DNA of 64,000 nt from NCBI GenBank assembly GCA_004026145.2, contig CP034990.1, positions 6,845,812 to 6,909,811 on the forward strand, written 5' to 3'. This DNA comes from Takifugu bimaculatus (Eukaryota; Chordata; Actinopteri; Tetraodontiformes; Tetraodontidae). Shown piece by piece: positions 10,463 through 22,256 of the stretch. Every line of letters starts with the position of its first letter. Within the stretch, counting starts at the first letter, position 1. The translations under genes and the position numbers were made by a program. The notes under the pieces are model-generated. The model saw only the letters and a program-made list of their open reading frames with translations. It did not search any database and was not told where the DNA came from.

Positions 10463-13400
10463 TCTGTAATTCTAAGCTGCTCGTGGGTCGGGCTTACACA
10501 GACCCCTCATTTCTGGAAACGAGACAGCGGCTGATGAGCATCTCACCGTCGTGTTTTGCACATGGACGATTTCTCCATTTTTGCTTTATTTTCGTTTTGC
10601 TCCGATTGGCCGAGGCCAAGCGGCCGGCCAGAGTCCCGTCCTCGCTCTGGGCTGCTGCTCATGACAGGGCTGTCTGATGCAGATGGCCGACTGGTGCGGG
10701 ACCCCCAACAAGTCCAGATGGCTGATTGTTGCATTGGTGCGCCGACGGCTGAAGAGCGACCGGGAGGAGACGGAGCGGCCGACACACACGGTCAACGAAC
10801 GGGCGAGCGACGGTCCGCTGCTCATGCACGAGGTGAAAGGACCAGAGTCACTTTCAGGGAACAGACGCATCACAGCAACGTGATCATGATTATTAACTCC
10901 AACTCAAGCTTTCAGATCAGAAGCGTGTGCTCGACGCTGGAGGCTGATGCAGGCGGCGGAGAGAGGGAACAGAGTATTTGTGAAAAGAGAGGGAGAGAGA
11001 GAGATGGCGATGGAGGTGCGAATCAGAGCAAGAGTGTTAAAGAGACACCGAGGCCGAGAGAGCTGCTCCAGCTTCAGACAAAACGGAAGAGAAAATGAAA
11101 ACGTATTCCCAAGCAGATGCCATTAATCAAGAATGACTTTCCCATCCTGAGCTCCTGGGATAGTAATGTCTGGCATTAAGTAATGACATCATAACCCTGT
11201 CCACCTTGGATTTATTTTGGAGATATGGATGGAAATTCACTGAGCTGACCCAATGGCGTTCGCCGATGGCGCTCTAAAACCAGTCACTCAGCATGACAGG
11301 CGCTTCAAAAAGGAACCTTTACCCTTTCAACACGGCAGCTGAGACCACTGTGCTCTTATTTGTTTATTTGGATGTGCAGCTTTTGGTGCACCAATGTGTG
11401 CCAGCGCCCCCGTGTGGTGGGAGGGTTCTAACATCTAAAAAAGGTTTATTTATCCATGAAAGACAGTACCTGCTTTTTAATGTACACATGTTTCCTTCTG
11501 TCCTGTGTTAATTTAAATTTCTTGAGTAGAACCGTACACTCGGCATCCGTGCTGACAGTAAAAATTGGATGCTGGTATAAAACAGAGACACAATACAAAG
11601 ATATTTGCTGTAACAAACTTGGAAGATGTACTTTGTGTATCATTATCCGCATCCAGATTTAGTAGAATTTTAATTTTAACGTGTAACATGTTGAATACTT
11701 GTCTATTTCTTTTAAAGCATAGCAACATAACAGCCTGCTCAAATTTATACTCTTAAATTCTAAATCAGCAGCTTGGATGATGAATGATGTCCAGGGCTAA
11801 AATGCTAAAATAATAACGCTAACCCTAATATGATAAAAGTAATATGATAATTGCTGATCCAGGTCTGGGGAAAAAATAAAGTCACCTTTTAATGAGCGTC
11901 GATGTGGTGTTTTACATGCAGATGCTCGAGTTGGATGAATTATTTAGCTGGATAACAATAAAAATCCACTGTGATCGTTTTCATCTGCCGGACTCCACCT
12001 GCAAATTTAATCTGGAGTGTTTGTGCTTAATTTGTGCTGCTTTTCACTGAGTATCACAGCTAGCGTGTCTGCTAATTTAGCACTTTAATTTCTGATCCTT
12101 CCACTCTGCCCCTCTTTGTTAGCATGACATTTTCTATAAACTGTCAGCTAATGGCTTGCTAGCGGGCTAGCATTAGGAAAGCTAATGCACCTGTTAACGT
12201 TACATTAGTGTTATTTTAGTTTAGCTCTCGCTTAGTTCCATGGTTTAAGGGCATATCTGCCGTGTGTGTCCCGCTCCCCGATGCTGTGTGAGTGCGTGCC
12301 TGCTGTCTTACACCAGTGTGTGCATGCACGCTCTACATATGGAGCCAATGAGTTCCATTTCCATTTCAAAGCCACGACTCGGCAGCAGCAGAAGCTACTT
12401 TCATCTGTTAATGTGATTTTAAAGGAGAGAGGGAGACAGAGATGTGCGCAGGATGAAATACAGTCACAATAATTATTTTCTTGCTTGGCAAAGGGGTCTA
12501 TTTGTTTATTAGTGTCCTTGTGTTCTTACTGCCAATTCACATCTCCCTGTGCTGCTGTGGTTTTACTCCAGGTACCAGCTCAACATACTTGATTTGGGTT
12601 AGGGGGCTGCGGTGTGGCTTTAGTCAGGCTGTTATTTTGTGGCCATGTGGCTTTTTGATTAAACCAGAATTGTCCATGCATAATATGAAAGTGTGTGCTG
12701 CGTCATGCGTGTGAGTGTAACCATCCACGTGCTGAAGGTGTGTGTCTCAGGCTTATGTACAGTCTGTCTTTGCTAGTTTCAGGGTGTTTGTATGGAAAAA
12801 GAGCACATTGAGATAATGAAGCTTATGGGCACACAGATGTATGAAGACTGGAAAAAGTTCTGGTTGAGTTGCTAAATTACAGCTACAACAAAGATTTAAC
12901 TATGCAAAAAGAAAAAAATCCTTCCTAAGAAGCTAGTTGTGTGTAATGGTACAGGGTTGTTTCTTTGTGTTCAACCACACTTAACTTTAACACTTTACTC
13001 AGCTGGACTTTCAGGCTTTTCTTCCTATCGTTCTTTATTAACAAAATTCCTTTTTCTTTGTTTTATTTACGACTGCACTGTCGTTCGTTAGCATGGACAG
13101 TAATGTTGGTGTCTGCCCGCTCGTTAGCTGGACACCAGCACTTTGTGCTACATTGCAAGTTAATCACTAACCTGCAGGAAGAATCCCGATGAGAGACGTA
13201 TATTTCTTCTCCTCATAACATTCCATTACACCTTCTCCTGTCATCTCCAGCACTTCCTTGTTACCGCATTGATTAAAATTGTGGGCGCCCTCCCCTCCAA
13301 TCACTTTACTGCTAGCGCCGTAGCGGCTAACGAGAGATATGATGAAGAAGCTGAGCTACTCTGCGTCTGGAGCACAGCCTGTTTTTGTCTTTAAAATCTT

Positions 13401-13591
13401 TGGGTGGTTGGGTTTTTGTTTACAGTGTGTTAGTAGTGGTCAGTGAAACCTAAAATCTGGAAATGTCACCCACTTTTCTGCAACTGAAGGTTTGTCTCTT
13501 TAGCCATGATGTCGTCTTGGGGACAGTTGGGTTGTTTTCATTGTGTTTTGGGGGCTCTTCGTCTACTTGTTCAGGTTCAGCGTAGTTTATC
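10459..13591. other. Unannotated DNA
   Basis: A moderately CpG-rich patch with an inverted CCAAT element (GATTGGCC) lies at about 10600-10870 and has an open frame of 180 codons (10556-11098) resembling no family I know. The rest is AT-rich unique DNA. No splice-supported exon found. Confidence 0.35.
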
Positions 13592-14030
13592 AGTAGGGTT
13601 AGGGTTAGGGTAGGTTAACCCTAACCCTCTAACCCTAACTAGGGTAGGTTAACCCTAACCCTCTAACCCTAACCCTAACTAGGGTAGGTTAACCCTAACC
13701 ATAACCCTAACTAGGGTAGGTTAACCCTAACTAGGGTAGGTTAACCCTAACCCTAACCCTAGGGTAGGTTAACCCTAACCCTCTAACCCTAACCGTCTAA
13801 CCCTAACCCTAACTAGGGTAGGTTAACCCTAACCCTCTAACCCTAACCGTCTAACCCTAACCCTAACTAAGGTAGGTTAACCCTAACCGTCTAACCCTAA
13901 CTAGGGTAGGTTAACCCTAACCCTCTAACCCTAACCGTCTAACCCTAACCCTAACTAGGGTAGGTTAACCCTAACCCTAACTAAGGTGGGTTAACCCTAA
14001 CCCTAACTAGGGTAGGTTAACCCTAACCCT
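13592..14030. repeat. Palindromic telomere-like minisatellite
   Basis: Repeated units contain TAGGGTAGGTTAACCCTAAC, so each copy holds a TAGGGT...AACCCTA inverted repeat centred on GTTAAC. About ten such cores are separated by CCCTAA/CCGTCTAA spacers. The array can form serial hairpins. Confidence 0.9.
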
Positions 14031-15651
14031 TCAGTGCTTGCTGGCCTCCACACTTCTAGATTCAGGAAACTATGCAGAGACGTGTCAGAAACTGAATCTG
14101 AATCAAAATACTTCATAAAATCAAATAAGCAGCTTTTGGATCCAGGACTTTTTGGATCAGACGTTTCTGAAGGAGCTGCTTTGTGAACCTGACGGTTCCA
14201 TGTGTGTTGGAGCAGGTGTGAAGCTGTTGCTGCCGTCCTGTGGCTCACTCCGATCCTAACGAGCCATCCTCCATATTCCTAATGCGTCTTCATCTCCCTG
14301 GTGTCGGCCCACTCTCCAAAATGCCAAATCCTGAATGACTCGTGCCGAGCCTCATCAACCGTGCGCGGATTCTGTGCCCACTCTTGATTGCTGCTTGTTG
14401 AGCTGTATCACTGATTGCTGCAAATGACCAAACATCAGGAACATTTCGATGATTTTCGTTTGTAAGGCTCAGTTGTTGGTGTTCGGGCCTCAGACGCAGC
14501 CGCTGCCTGACTGAAACGAGGGTGTGAAATGGAGAGAGGGTGAACCAACATCACGCCGGCAAGAAAAGATCTACATTGTTCTTTGGAGCACAAGGTGGGG
14601 GTGGAGAGGAAGGAATTGCTAATAGCTGTTAGCTTTTGTAAACAACCATGAGCATGTAGCTGCAGAACGACCCAGAGAAAGGGAGAGAAGCAGCCTGGCT
14701 GCCACTCTGACTTACTGAGGAGTGATGGAGCGGCCGTGAAGGTGACGGCTGATCTTCTGCCTGATTGGCTGCAGCAGTGTGGCCAACTGACGGACTGAAG
14801 CCGGAGCTGCGGGGAAACAGCCCTCCGCTGTATTTAAGCTCTACAGGAACGCTCGGAAAAAGGCTCCGAAGGCCAAGAACAGAATCACATAATGGCTGTT
14901 AAATAGTTTCTGGTTATAGATATAAGGAGCATTAGGGAGCGTGTTGAGCTTTGTTCCCAATCGTTCCTCTTCTCATCCTCGAGGGCGGAGGAGAGATTTG
15001 ACTCTGGGAGCTTCTGTTGAATCAAATCAAAACAAATGAAATCAAATTGGACTGTTGTCAGCTAAATTAGATTCCACGATGCAATGGAAACAATTCATCA
15101 GTTCACGTTCCGAAAAGAGAGCGGAGCCTCCTGAAGTGGAGCTGCTGTGTTTCTCACGCTACAGCGGCGTCGCATAAACTCAGCTATGGCGTCTCGACGG
15201 CTCGGAGGAGGAAGAAAGATGGATGAAGGGAACGGAATGAATGAGGGTGAGGCTTCAAAAGGGGTCAGGAGGGGGAGCCTTCAGCACCCCCATAAGGAAA
15301 TAAGGTGAGTTTGTGAAGGGAGGATTCAGCTGCAGCCGTATCGGCCGCACGCCCGCGCGTCAGCGCACGTCCTCCCTCCTCTCACAGCCGAATGAAAATT
15401 GATGCTGCGAAGTCCTTTACAGGCCATTACATCTTAACAAGAGCAATCTCTGATATTCTGCTGACAAATGATGGCAAAATAACACAGGTGTTCTGTTTGT
15501 CTGCTGCTGCTGGCTGAAATAATCACCGTGTTTTTGAAATGGCCACAATACTTGTGTTTTTCTCCAGTGTCTTCAACTCATGATTGTCAAACGTGCACAC
15601 GGCGTGTTTGGACTGTTTCCTGGCCGGCCACTTCTAGCTTTTCACTTATGT
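14031..15651. other. Unannotated DNA
   Basis: Unique DNA of mixed composition with a short CpG-rich patch near 15320-15370. No exon recognised. Confidence 0.4.
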
Positions 15652-16085
15652 GGCGTTAGCGGTGCCCATACAGAGGTTAGCCCAGCCTTGGTGGCATTAG
15701 CGGTGCCCGGTACAGAGGTTAGCCCAGCCTTGGTGGTGTTAGCGGTGCCTGGTACAGAGGTTAGCCCAGCCTTGGTGGTGTTAGCGGTGCCCGGTACAGA
15801 GGTTAGCCCAGCCTTGGTGGTGTTAGCAGTGCCCGGTACAGAGGTTAGCCCAGCCTTGGTGGTGTTAGCGGTGCCTGGTACAGAGGTTAGCCCAGCCTTG
15901 GTGGCGTTAGCGGTGCCTGGTACAGAGGTTAGCCCAGCCTTGGTGGTGTTAGCAGTGCCTGGTACAGAGGTTAGCCCAGCCTTGGTGGTGTTAGCGGTGC
16001 CTGGTACAGAGGTTAGCCCAGCCTTGGTGGTGTTAGCGGTGCCTGGTACAGAGGTTAGCCCAGCCTTGGTGGCGTTAGCGCCACT
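15652..16085. repeat. 42-bp minisatellite, 10 copies
   Basis: The unit contains GAGGTTAGCCCAGCCTTGG and GTTAGCGGTGCC. Being a multiple of three, it keeps a 14-residue repeat (TEVSPALVVLAVPG, plus) and another (minus strand, with KAGLTSVPGTA) open throughout. Copies differ by a few substitutions only. I see no promoter, Kozak context or splice sites marking it as a gene, so I call it a repeat. Confidence 0.9.
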
Positions 16086-16743
16086 ATAGATGTGTAGCGG
16101 AGCTCCGCCTGTTGCACCAGACACTCCCTCACTGCCACTCTCTACCTGGAGGAGTGTCTGCAGGTTTAGTCATTCTCTCCTGTCTCCTCTCCTCTTTGCC
16201 TTGTTGTCCTTTCTGTCTCATAGTCCTACATGGGCTCATTCTCTCAGTCTTCAACCTCGTTTTTATCGGATGTCTCTCTCTCTCTCTGCCCTTTTGCATT
16301 CTTTGATTAGGTTGTTGGCATTTTCATTCAGATGTCTATATGACCAGAAAAATAACTCTTAGTCACAGACTCATCAGTCTTCTATCTTCTTCTCCCCCTC
16401 TTCATTTCCCTCTTCTACTCTTCAGTCCTCTCACATCAGCAACCTCTGGCTTCATCTTCCTCTCCTGTTCCTTGTCTCTTTTCTTCTGTTTTATCTCTTG
16501 GTGGTGTGTGACACGCTGGAACCTGGTCACCAATTGGTGAATGAGGTTCAGCGCTATCATGCAGAACATCACGCTGATGTTCTATACAAGAGTCTAATGG
16601 AAACAATATTTACAGACTTACACCAGCAAACATGCTAATCAAAGCTAGCTAGGGAGCATAACAGTCATAAACAGCCCTCCTTGGCACATTCCCACCTAAA
16701 CTACCAGGGAAAACATTTTCCTCAGCCTCCAACATCCCTGAAG
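16086..16743. other. Pyrimidine-rich unannotated DNA
   Basis: CT-rich DNA on the plus strand, especially 16180-16500, with no exon-like signal. Confidence 0.4.
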
Positions 16744-16912
16744 AATGTCGGGTAGTGGATTGATGCCCTGGAGTTGGGGGGGGGGGGGGGGGGGGCTGTG
16801 TATCAAAGGTAGTGGATAGATGCCCTGGAGTTGGGGGGGGGCGTGTATCAAAGGTAGTGGATAGATGCCCTGGAGTTGGGGGGGGGGGGGGGCTGTGTAT
16901 CAAAGAACACTG
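16744..16912. repeat. Three-copy minisatellite with poly-G cores
   Basis: Three copies of GGTAGTGGATAGATGCCC followed by CTGGAGTT, a variable poly-G run (about 9 to 24 G) and GTGTATCAAA. Confidence 0.88.
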
Positions 16913-17204
16913 GTCCGTGGGACACACTTGCAGCCGTTATTTAATTCCTACAAACTTTTCTTTGTCTGTGTTTCGATAGGAAATTTAGCCAAAGAGGAGA
17001 AACCAAGCGACAGACCATGAGGTCAAGAAAACAGCTGCCAAGCTTCTAACCTGGGCTATAAGGAGCCCGAGGGTGGGGGGGCCTCGGTACCACCCCCATT
17101 TGTTTACATTTCCAGTATGGTAGTAAATATAATATTAATAACCATTCATGCTGTTATGAAGTTCGGTGTTGAAGACACCTTGACATATACGATACAGGGG
17201 TCTG

Positions 17205-17302
17205 GAGCCAGGTCGACCCGCGGGGGGGTCGTAGCCAGGCCGACGCGGGGGGGGTCGTAGCCAGGCCGACGCGGGGGGGGTCGTAGCCAGGCCGACGCGG
17301 GA
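17205..17302. repeat. GC-rich minisatellite
   Basis: Three to four copies of GTCGTAGCCAGGCCGACGCG with interposed poly-G runs. It is a local CpG- and GC-rich island that has no visible gene start. Confidence 0.85.
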
Positions 17303-17446
17303 CGTTGAGCCTTTCTGCCGTACAGACGTATGTGAGAAGAACTTTCTCATTTAGTTACGCTGAATGTAAAAATTACAGCTGCTCCCACTGTCGGCACCTC
17401 CAGCATTCTGAGGGTGTATGTTCAGCTGTGGCTATAGGTCATTATT

Positions 17447-17450
17447 CACA

Positions 17451-17501
<51 letters not shown>

Positions 17502-17502
17502 A
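17447..17502. repeat. (CA)n microsatellite
   Basis: CA dinucleotide tract followed at 17514 by poly-G. Confidence 0.95.
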
Positions 17503-17639
17503 CTACAGTGTTTGGGGGGGGGGGGTGGCTGACGCTGCAGTTTTGTCGTGTTACTGGGAGCAAAGAGAAAGATGATGAATGATGAAATAGACTGAAAAAT
17601 AGACAAAAGGGGATGTTTAACTATGACACGGGTGGGGAG

Positions 17640-17852
17640 AGAGGAGAAAAAAGGAGGAGGGACTGAGGAGGAGAAGGACGGAGAAACAAGGAGAGGACTG
17701 AGGAGGAGGAGGAGAAACAAGGAGAGGACTGAGAGGAGAAACAAGGAGAGGACTGAGGAGCAGAAACAAGGAGAGGACTGAGGAGGAGAAACAAGGAGAA
17801 CTGAGGAGGACTGAGGAGGAGAAACAAGGAGAGGACTGAGGAGGAGGATGGA
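17640..17852. repeat. Purine-rich minisatellite
   Basis: Repeated GAGAGGACTGAGGAGGAG and GAAACAAG modules with variable length. The plus strand is nearly all purine, which favours triplex (H-DNA) formation. Confidence 0.88.
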
Positions 17853-18401
17853 ACTGCAGAGGCAGAAGCTGCATGTCTCCACGCCTTTAATCTGTTGACG
17901 GTTGAGGGGAAGGAAACAATAAGCTATTATCTCGGTGAGACTTAGCTTTAGCTTAGCTTTAGCTGGAGCACTGTGCTACAGCAGCTTAGAGGAGACACAT
18001 GAAAGCTCAGAGAGAGATTAACAGAAGATAAGAGGGCAACACCCACTGTTCTATCAGCATCACCCACCACCACCAAAATCATCATCATCATTAAAAAAAA
18101 AAATCCATATTTTGGGCACACTATGGATTCAAATGCAAACATGGGAGATTGACTTAAGATATAGTTTAGATCCAGTTGTAAGTTTGTGACAGTGGGGAAC
18201 AGCGTCTCTCTACAACAAAGGTTAATCAGAAGGTTAATATTCCTTAATATTCCCTCACTATTTCTCACACACTTGGTTTCATGTAGCAGCATCACGCCCA
18301 CGTTAGCTTCAAGTGTAATCGGTCATTTCAGTACTCTAGTAGCTTCTCCTTCCTCCTGAGGGAGCTGCTCTCCTGCTCTGCTCACCGCTGCCTCCATCCA
18401 T

Positions 18402-19150
18402 GGTTAGGGTTAGGTTAGGTTCCATAGGGTTAGGTTAGGTTCCATAGGGTTAGGTTAGGTTCCGTTAGGTTAGGTTAGGTTCCATAGGGTTAGGTTAGGT
18501 TCCATAGGGTTAGGTTAGGTTAGGTTCCATAGGGTTAGGTTAGGGTTAGGTTAGGTTCCATAGGGTTAGGTTAGGTTAGGTTCCATAGGGTTAGGGTTAG
18601 GTTAGGTTAGGTTCCATAGGGTTAGGTTAGGTTCCATAGGGTTAGGTTAGGTTCCATAGGGTTAGGTTAGGTTAGGTTCCATAGGGTTAGGTTAGGGTTA
18701 GGTTAGGTTCCATAGGGTTAGGTTAGGTTAGGTTCCATAGGGTTAGGTTAGGTTAGGTTCCATAGGGTTAGGTTAGGTTCCATAGGGTTAGGTTAGGTTC
18801 CATAGGGTTAGGGTTAGGTTAGGTTCCATAGGGTTAGGTTAGGTTCCATAGGGTTAGGGTTAGGTTAGGTTCCATAGGGTTAGGTTAGGTTAGGTTCCAT
18901 AGGGTTAGGGCTAGGTTAGGTTCCATAGGGTTAGGTTAGGTTAGGTTCCATAGGGTTAGGTTAGGTTAGGTTAGGTTCCATAGGGTTAGGGTTAGGTTAG
19001 GTTAGGTTCCATAGGGTTAGGTTAGGTTAGGTTCCATAGGGTTAGGTTAGGGTTAGGTTAGGTTCCATAGGGTTAGGGTTAGGTTAGGTTCCACAGGGTT
19101 AGGGTTAGGTTAGGTTCCATAGGGTTAGGTTAGGTTAGGTTCCATAGGGT
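18402..19150. repeat. 20-bp telomere-like minisatellite
   Basis: About 750 bp of TTAGGTTAGGTTCCATAGGG with units lengthened by extra TTAGG or TTAGGG blocks. TTCCATAGGG recurs almost unchanged, so this is a distinct family from the other GGGTTA arrays in the window. Confidence 0.93.
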
Positions 19151-19195
19151 CCACTCAGGAGTGCTCGGGTCACTTGTAACATCTAGTGGTCAACC

Positions 19196-19280
19196 GGTCC
19201 AGCCATTTGGTTCCTGGTCCAGCCATTTGGTTCCTGGTCCAGCCATTTGGTTCCCGGTCCAGCCATTTGGTTCCCGGTCG
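19196..19280. repeat. 20-bp tandem repeat, 4 copies
   Basis: Four copies of GGTCCAGCCATTTGGTTCCT (last base T or C) and a partial fifth, just after the previous minisatellite. Confidence 0.92.
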
Positions 19281-19410
19281 AACAGTCATCAACTCATCAC
19301 AGTTGGTTTGACATTCCGTCTGCTCTCTTGAGGACTGATGGATAAAGAAAATGCCTCAAATATAAATTTACTTTACCAATAATCTCAATCAGGCTGTCTC
19401 TGTGATGGAT

Positions 19411-19491
19411 GAGGAGGAGGAGCAGGAGGAGGAGGAGGAGCAGGAGGAGGAGCAGGAGGAGGAGCAGGAGGAGTAGCAGGAGGAGGAGGAG
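19411..19491. repeat. GGA/GCA triplet repeat
   Basis: GAGGAGGAGCAGGAG-type purine repeat; simple sequence. Confidence 0.9.
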
Positions 19492-19570
19492 GCCAGATTT
19501 GACAGCAGTGCTGTTAAAAAGCTGACGTCACTGCACTAAGACAGCCAACAGAGAGGTGTCACACAGCAGA

Positions 19571-20151
19571 ACCTCCTCCCCTCTCCTCCCCTCCTCCTCT
19601 CCCCTCCCTCTCCTCTCCTCTCCCCTCCCTCTCCTCCTCCCTCTCCTCTCCTCTCCCCCCTCCCTCTCCTCTCCTCTCCTCTCCCCCTCCCTCTCCCCTC
19701 CCCCCTCCCTCCCCTGCTTCCGTCTCCTCTTCCGTCCCTCCCCTGCTTCCGTCTCTTCCCCGCTTCCGTCTCCTCTTCCGTCCCTCCCCTGCTTCCGTCC
19801 CTCCCCCGCTTCCGTCCCTCCCCTGCTTCCGTCTCCTCTTCCGTCTCTCCCCTGCTTCCGTCTCTTCCCCGCTTCCGTCTCCTCTTCCGTCTCTCCCCGC
19901 TTCCGTCCCTCCCCTGCTTCCTTCTCTCCCTGCTTCCGTCCCTTCCCCCGCTTCCGTCCCTTCCCCCGCTTCTGTCTCTCCCTGCTTCCGTCTCTCCCCC
20001 TGCTTCCGTCCCTCCCCTGCTTCCGTCTCTCCCCTGCTTCCGTCTCCTCTTCCGTCCCTCCCCTGTTTCCATCTCCTCTTCCGTCTCTTCCTGCTTCCGT
20101 CCCTCCCTGCTTCCGTCCCTCCCTGCTTCCGTCTCCTCTTCCTCTTCCGTT
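19571..20151. repeat. CT-rich minisatellite
   Basis: Starts as CTCCTCTCCCC polypyrimidine and becomes an irregular tandem array of CTGCTTCCGTCTC and CTCTTCCGTCCC. It is open in all minus-strand frames (Gly/Arg/Glu-rich), which comes from its purine composition and is not evidence of a gene. Confidence 0.9.
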
Positions 20152-21167
20152 GTCCATTTTCGTGCCTTCCCCTCGCAGCACCATCCCAAAGTGGGATTTC
20201 AAGTCCTCAATCATCGTTCAACGACTTCCTGGCTCTTCTGCCCGTTTACCTTATTGAATTCATCCTCAGTCCTCTTCTCCAGCCGCTCCTCTTCATCCGG
20301 ACACTTATTTTATTCCTGTAATGGTTTTGTTTTGTCTGCTCGCTCCTTGAATGGAGAGGTCTGAAGAATGCTTTGGTGGAGGTTCTGGTTGCCTGTCTGA
20401 GGGGAGACGGTTTGTCTGTCCACTTATTTCTATTCACTCTGCAAAAACGAGTCTTTGAACGATGCCTAATTAAGACAGATCTTTTACCTGTGAATTATGG
20501 TCCGAATATTGGAAAAGGATAATTGCTTGCAAGCTGCAGTCAATTGTGACTGAGCTCTCCGACCAGCCCCCCACTGTGTGCTCCACCATTCATCTGCTAA
20601 CAAGCCACCACAGTCCAGTTTAATTACCCCATTTATATGTACAAAGTACATCACTCATTATAAACATCTATATTATGTTACTATATAATTGCCTCTGAAT
20701 ATAATGCAATATAGTGTTAGGTTGAAGCTGTAATACCTTCATCTGTGGGATCCAATTACTGTATATATAGGTTTGTGATTTATATATGGATATAATATCA
20801 TATTCCACTGGCATGAGTTAAATATTGAGATCCATCAAATTTTTGATTCATTTAAAGAGGCTCTATTAGGGATCCTTTCAGGGTGCATGAATAAAGAGTA
20901 CGGACAGCATCAGTAACATAATCTAATCTGGTGGTAATACAGTATACAATAATTTTTTTAGTGAAAGAATCAAGATCATTTGTTAAAAGAAACTACAAAA
21001 ATAAAGTTATTGTATTGAGTAAAGACACCCAAGTTGTAATTGAGGAGGTTTAATATGCGACAGCATTAGAAATAGACCTTGGGTGGCCAATCACTAACGA
21101 CATTTCTGTTGCCTCGTCAGTGTGTTACTGATTAGTGAAGCTGTGTGACTGCGGCACCCTGGCATGA
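20152..21167. other. Unannotated AT-rich DNA
   Basis: AT-rich unique DNA without exon signals. The segment near 20460-20560 looks less repetitive than its surroundings and might be conserved noncoding DNA, but I cannot test that. Confidence 0.35.
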
Positions 21168-22004
21168 TGAGCAGGGTTCCAGTGAGACATGAGCAGGGAT
21201 CCAGTGGGACATGAGCAGGGATCCAGTGGGACATGAGCAGGGATCCAGTGGGACATGAGCAGGGTTCCAGTGGGACATGAGCAGGGTTCCAGTGGGACAT
21301 GAGCAGGGTTCCAGTGGGACATGAGCAGGGATCCAGTGGGACATGAGCAGGGATCCAGTGGGACATGAGCAGGGTTCCAGTGGGACATGAGCAGGGATCC
21401 AGTGGGACATGAGCAGGGTTCCAGTGGGACATGAGCAGGGATCCAGTGGGACAGGAGCAGGGTTCCAGTGGGACATGAGCAGGGTTCCAGTGGGACATGA
21501 GCAGGGTTCCAGTGGGACAGGAGCAGGGTTCCAGTCGGACAGGAGCAGGGTTCCAGTCGGACAGGAGCAGGGTTCCAGTGGGACATGAGCAGGGTTCCAG
21601 TCGGACATGAGCAGGGTTCCAGTGGGACATGAGCAGGGATCCAGTGGGACAGGAGCAGGGTTCCAATCGGACATGAGCAGGGTTCCAGTGGGACAGGAGC
21701 AGGGTTCCAGTGGGACAGGAGCAGGGTTCCAGTGGGACATGAGCAGGGTTCCAGTTGGACATGAGCAGGGTTCCAGTGGGACATGAGCAGGGTTCCAGTG
21801 GGACATGAGCAGGGTTCCAGTTGGACATGAGCAGGGTTCCAGTTGGACATGAGCAGGGTTCCAGTTGGACATGAGCAGGGTTCCAGTGGGACATGAGCAG
21901 GGTTCCAGTCGGACATGAGCAGGGTTCCAGTGGGACATGAGCAGGGATCCAGTGGGACATGAGCAGGGTTCCAGTGGGACATGAGCAGGGTTCCAGTCGG
22001 ACAT
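21168..22004. repeat. 22-bp minisatellite, about 38 copies
   Basis: Tandem units of AGCAGGGTTCCAGTGGGACA plus TG, with point variants (GGATCC for GGTTCC, ACAGG for ACATG, GTCGG/GTTGG for GTGGG). Because 22 is not a multiple of three, all three minus frames stay open for about 285-309 codons. No promoter or splice context suggests a gene. Confidence 0.95.
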
Positions 22005-22035
22005 GTCTGCGTTTAACCTGCTGTCATAAATATCA

Positions 22036-22256
22036 CAGCTCGGTGCCCTGCCCACCAGCATCAGCTCGGTGCCCAGCCCACCAGCATCAGCTCGCTGCCC
22101 AGCCCACCAGCATCAGCTCGGTGCCCAGCCCACCAGCATCAGCTCGGTGCCCAGCCCACCAGCATCAGCTCGGTGCCCAGCCCACCAGCATCAGCTCGGT
22201 GCCCTGCCCAACAGCATCAGCTCGGTGCCCAGCCCACCAGCATCAGCTCGCTGCCC
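22036..22256. repeat. 26-bp minisatellite, 8.5 copies
   Basis: Units of CAGCTCGGTGCCCAGCCCAC plus CAGCAT with rare substitutions, lying 31 bp after the 22-bp minisatellite. Confidence 0.95.

Noticed and set aside
9821..10677. Long open frames rich in His-Thr (plus) and Cys-Val (minus)
   Set aside because: They are direct translations of (CA)n/(CT)n microsatellites, with no splice or start context.
10556..11098. 180-codon frame in a CpG-rich patch
   Set aside because: Low-complexity basic/acidic composition, no homologue recognised, no splice sites fitting the phase-1 donor at 7111 that I could defend.
19528..20257. Frames of about 217-233 codons on both strands (Gly/Arg/Glu-rich or Ser/Pro/Leu-rich)
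   Set aside because: They come from a purine/pyrimidine-biased tandem repeat in which stops are rare by composition.
21168..22256. CRISPR-like array
   Set aside because: Units are contiguous tandem copies without unique spacers, in a eukaryotic genome.
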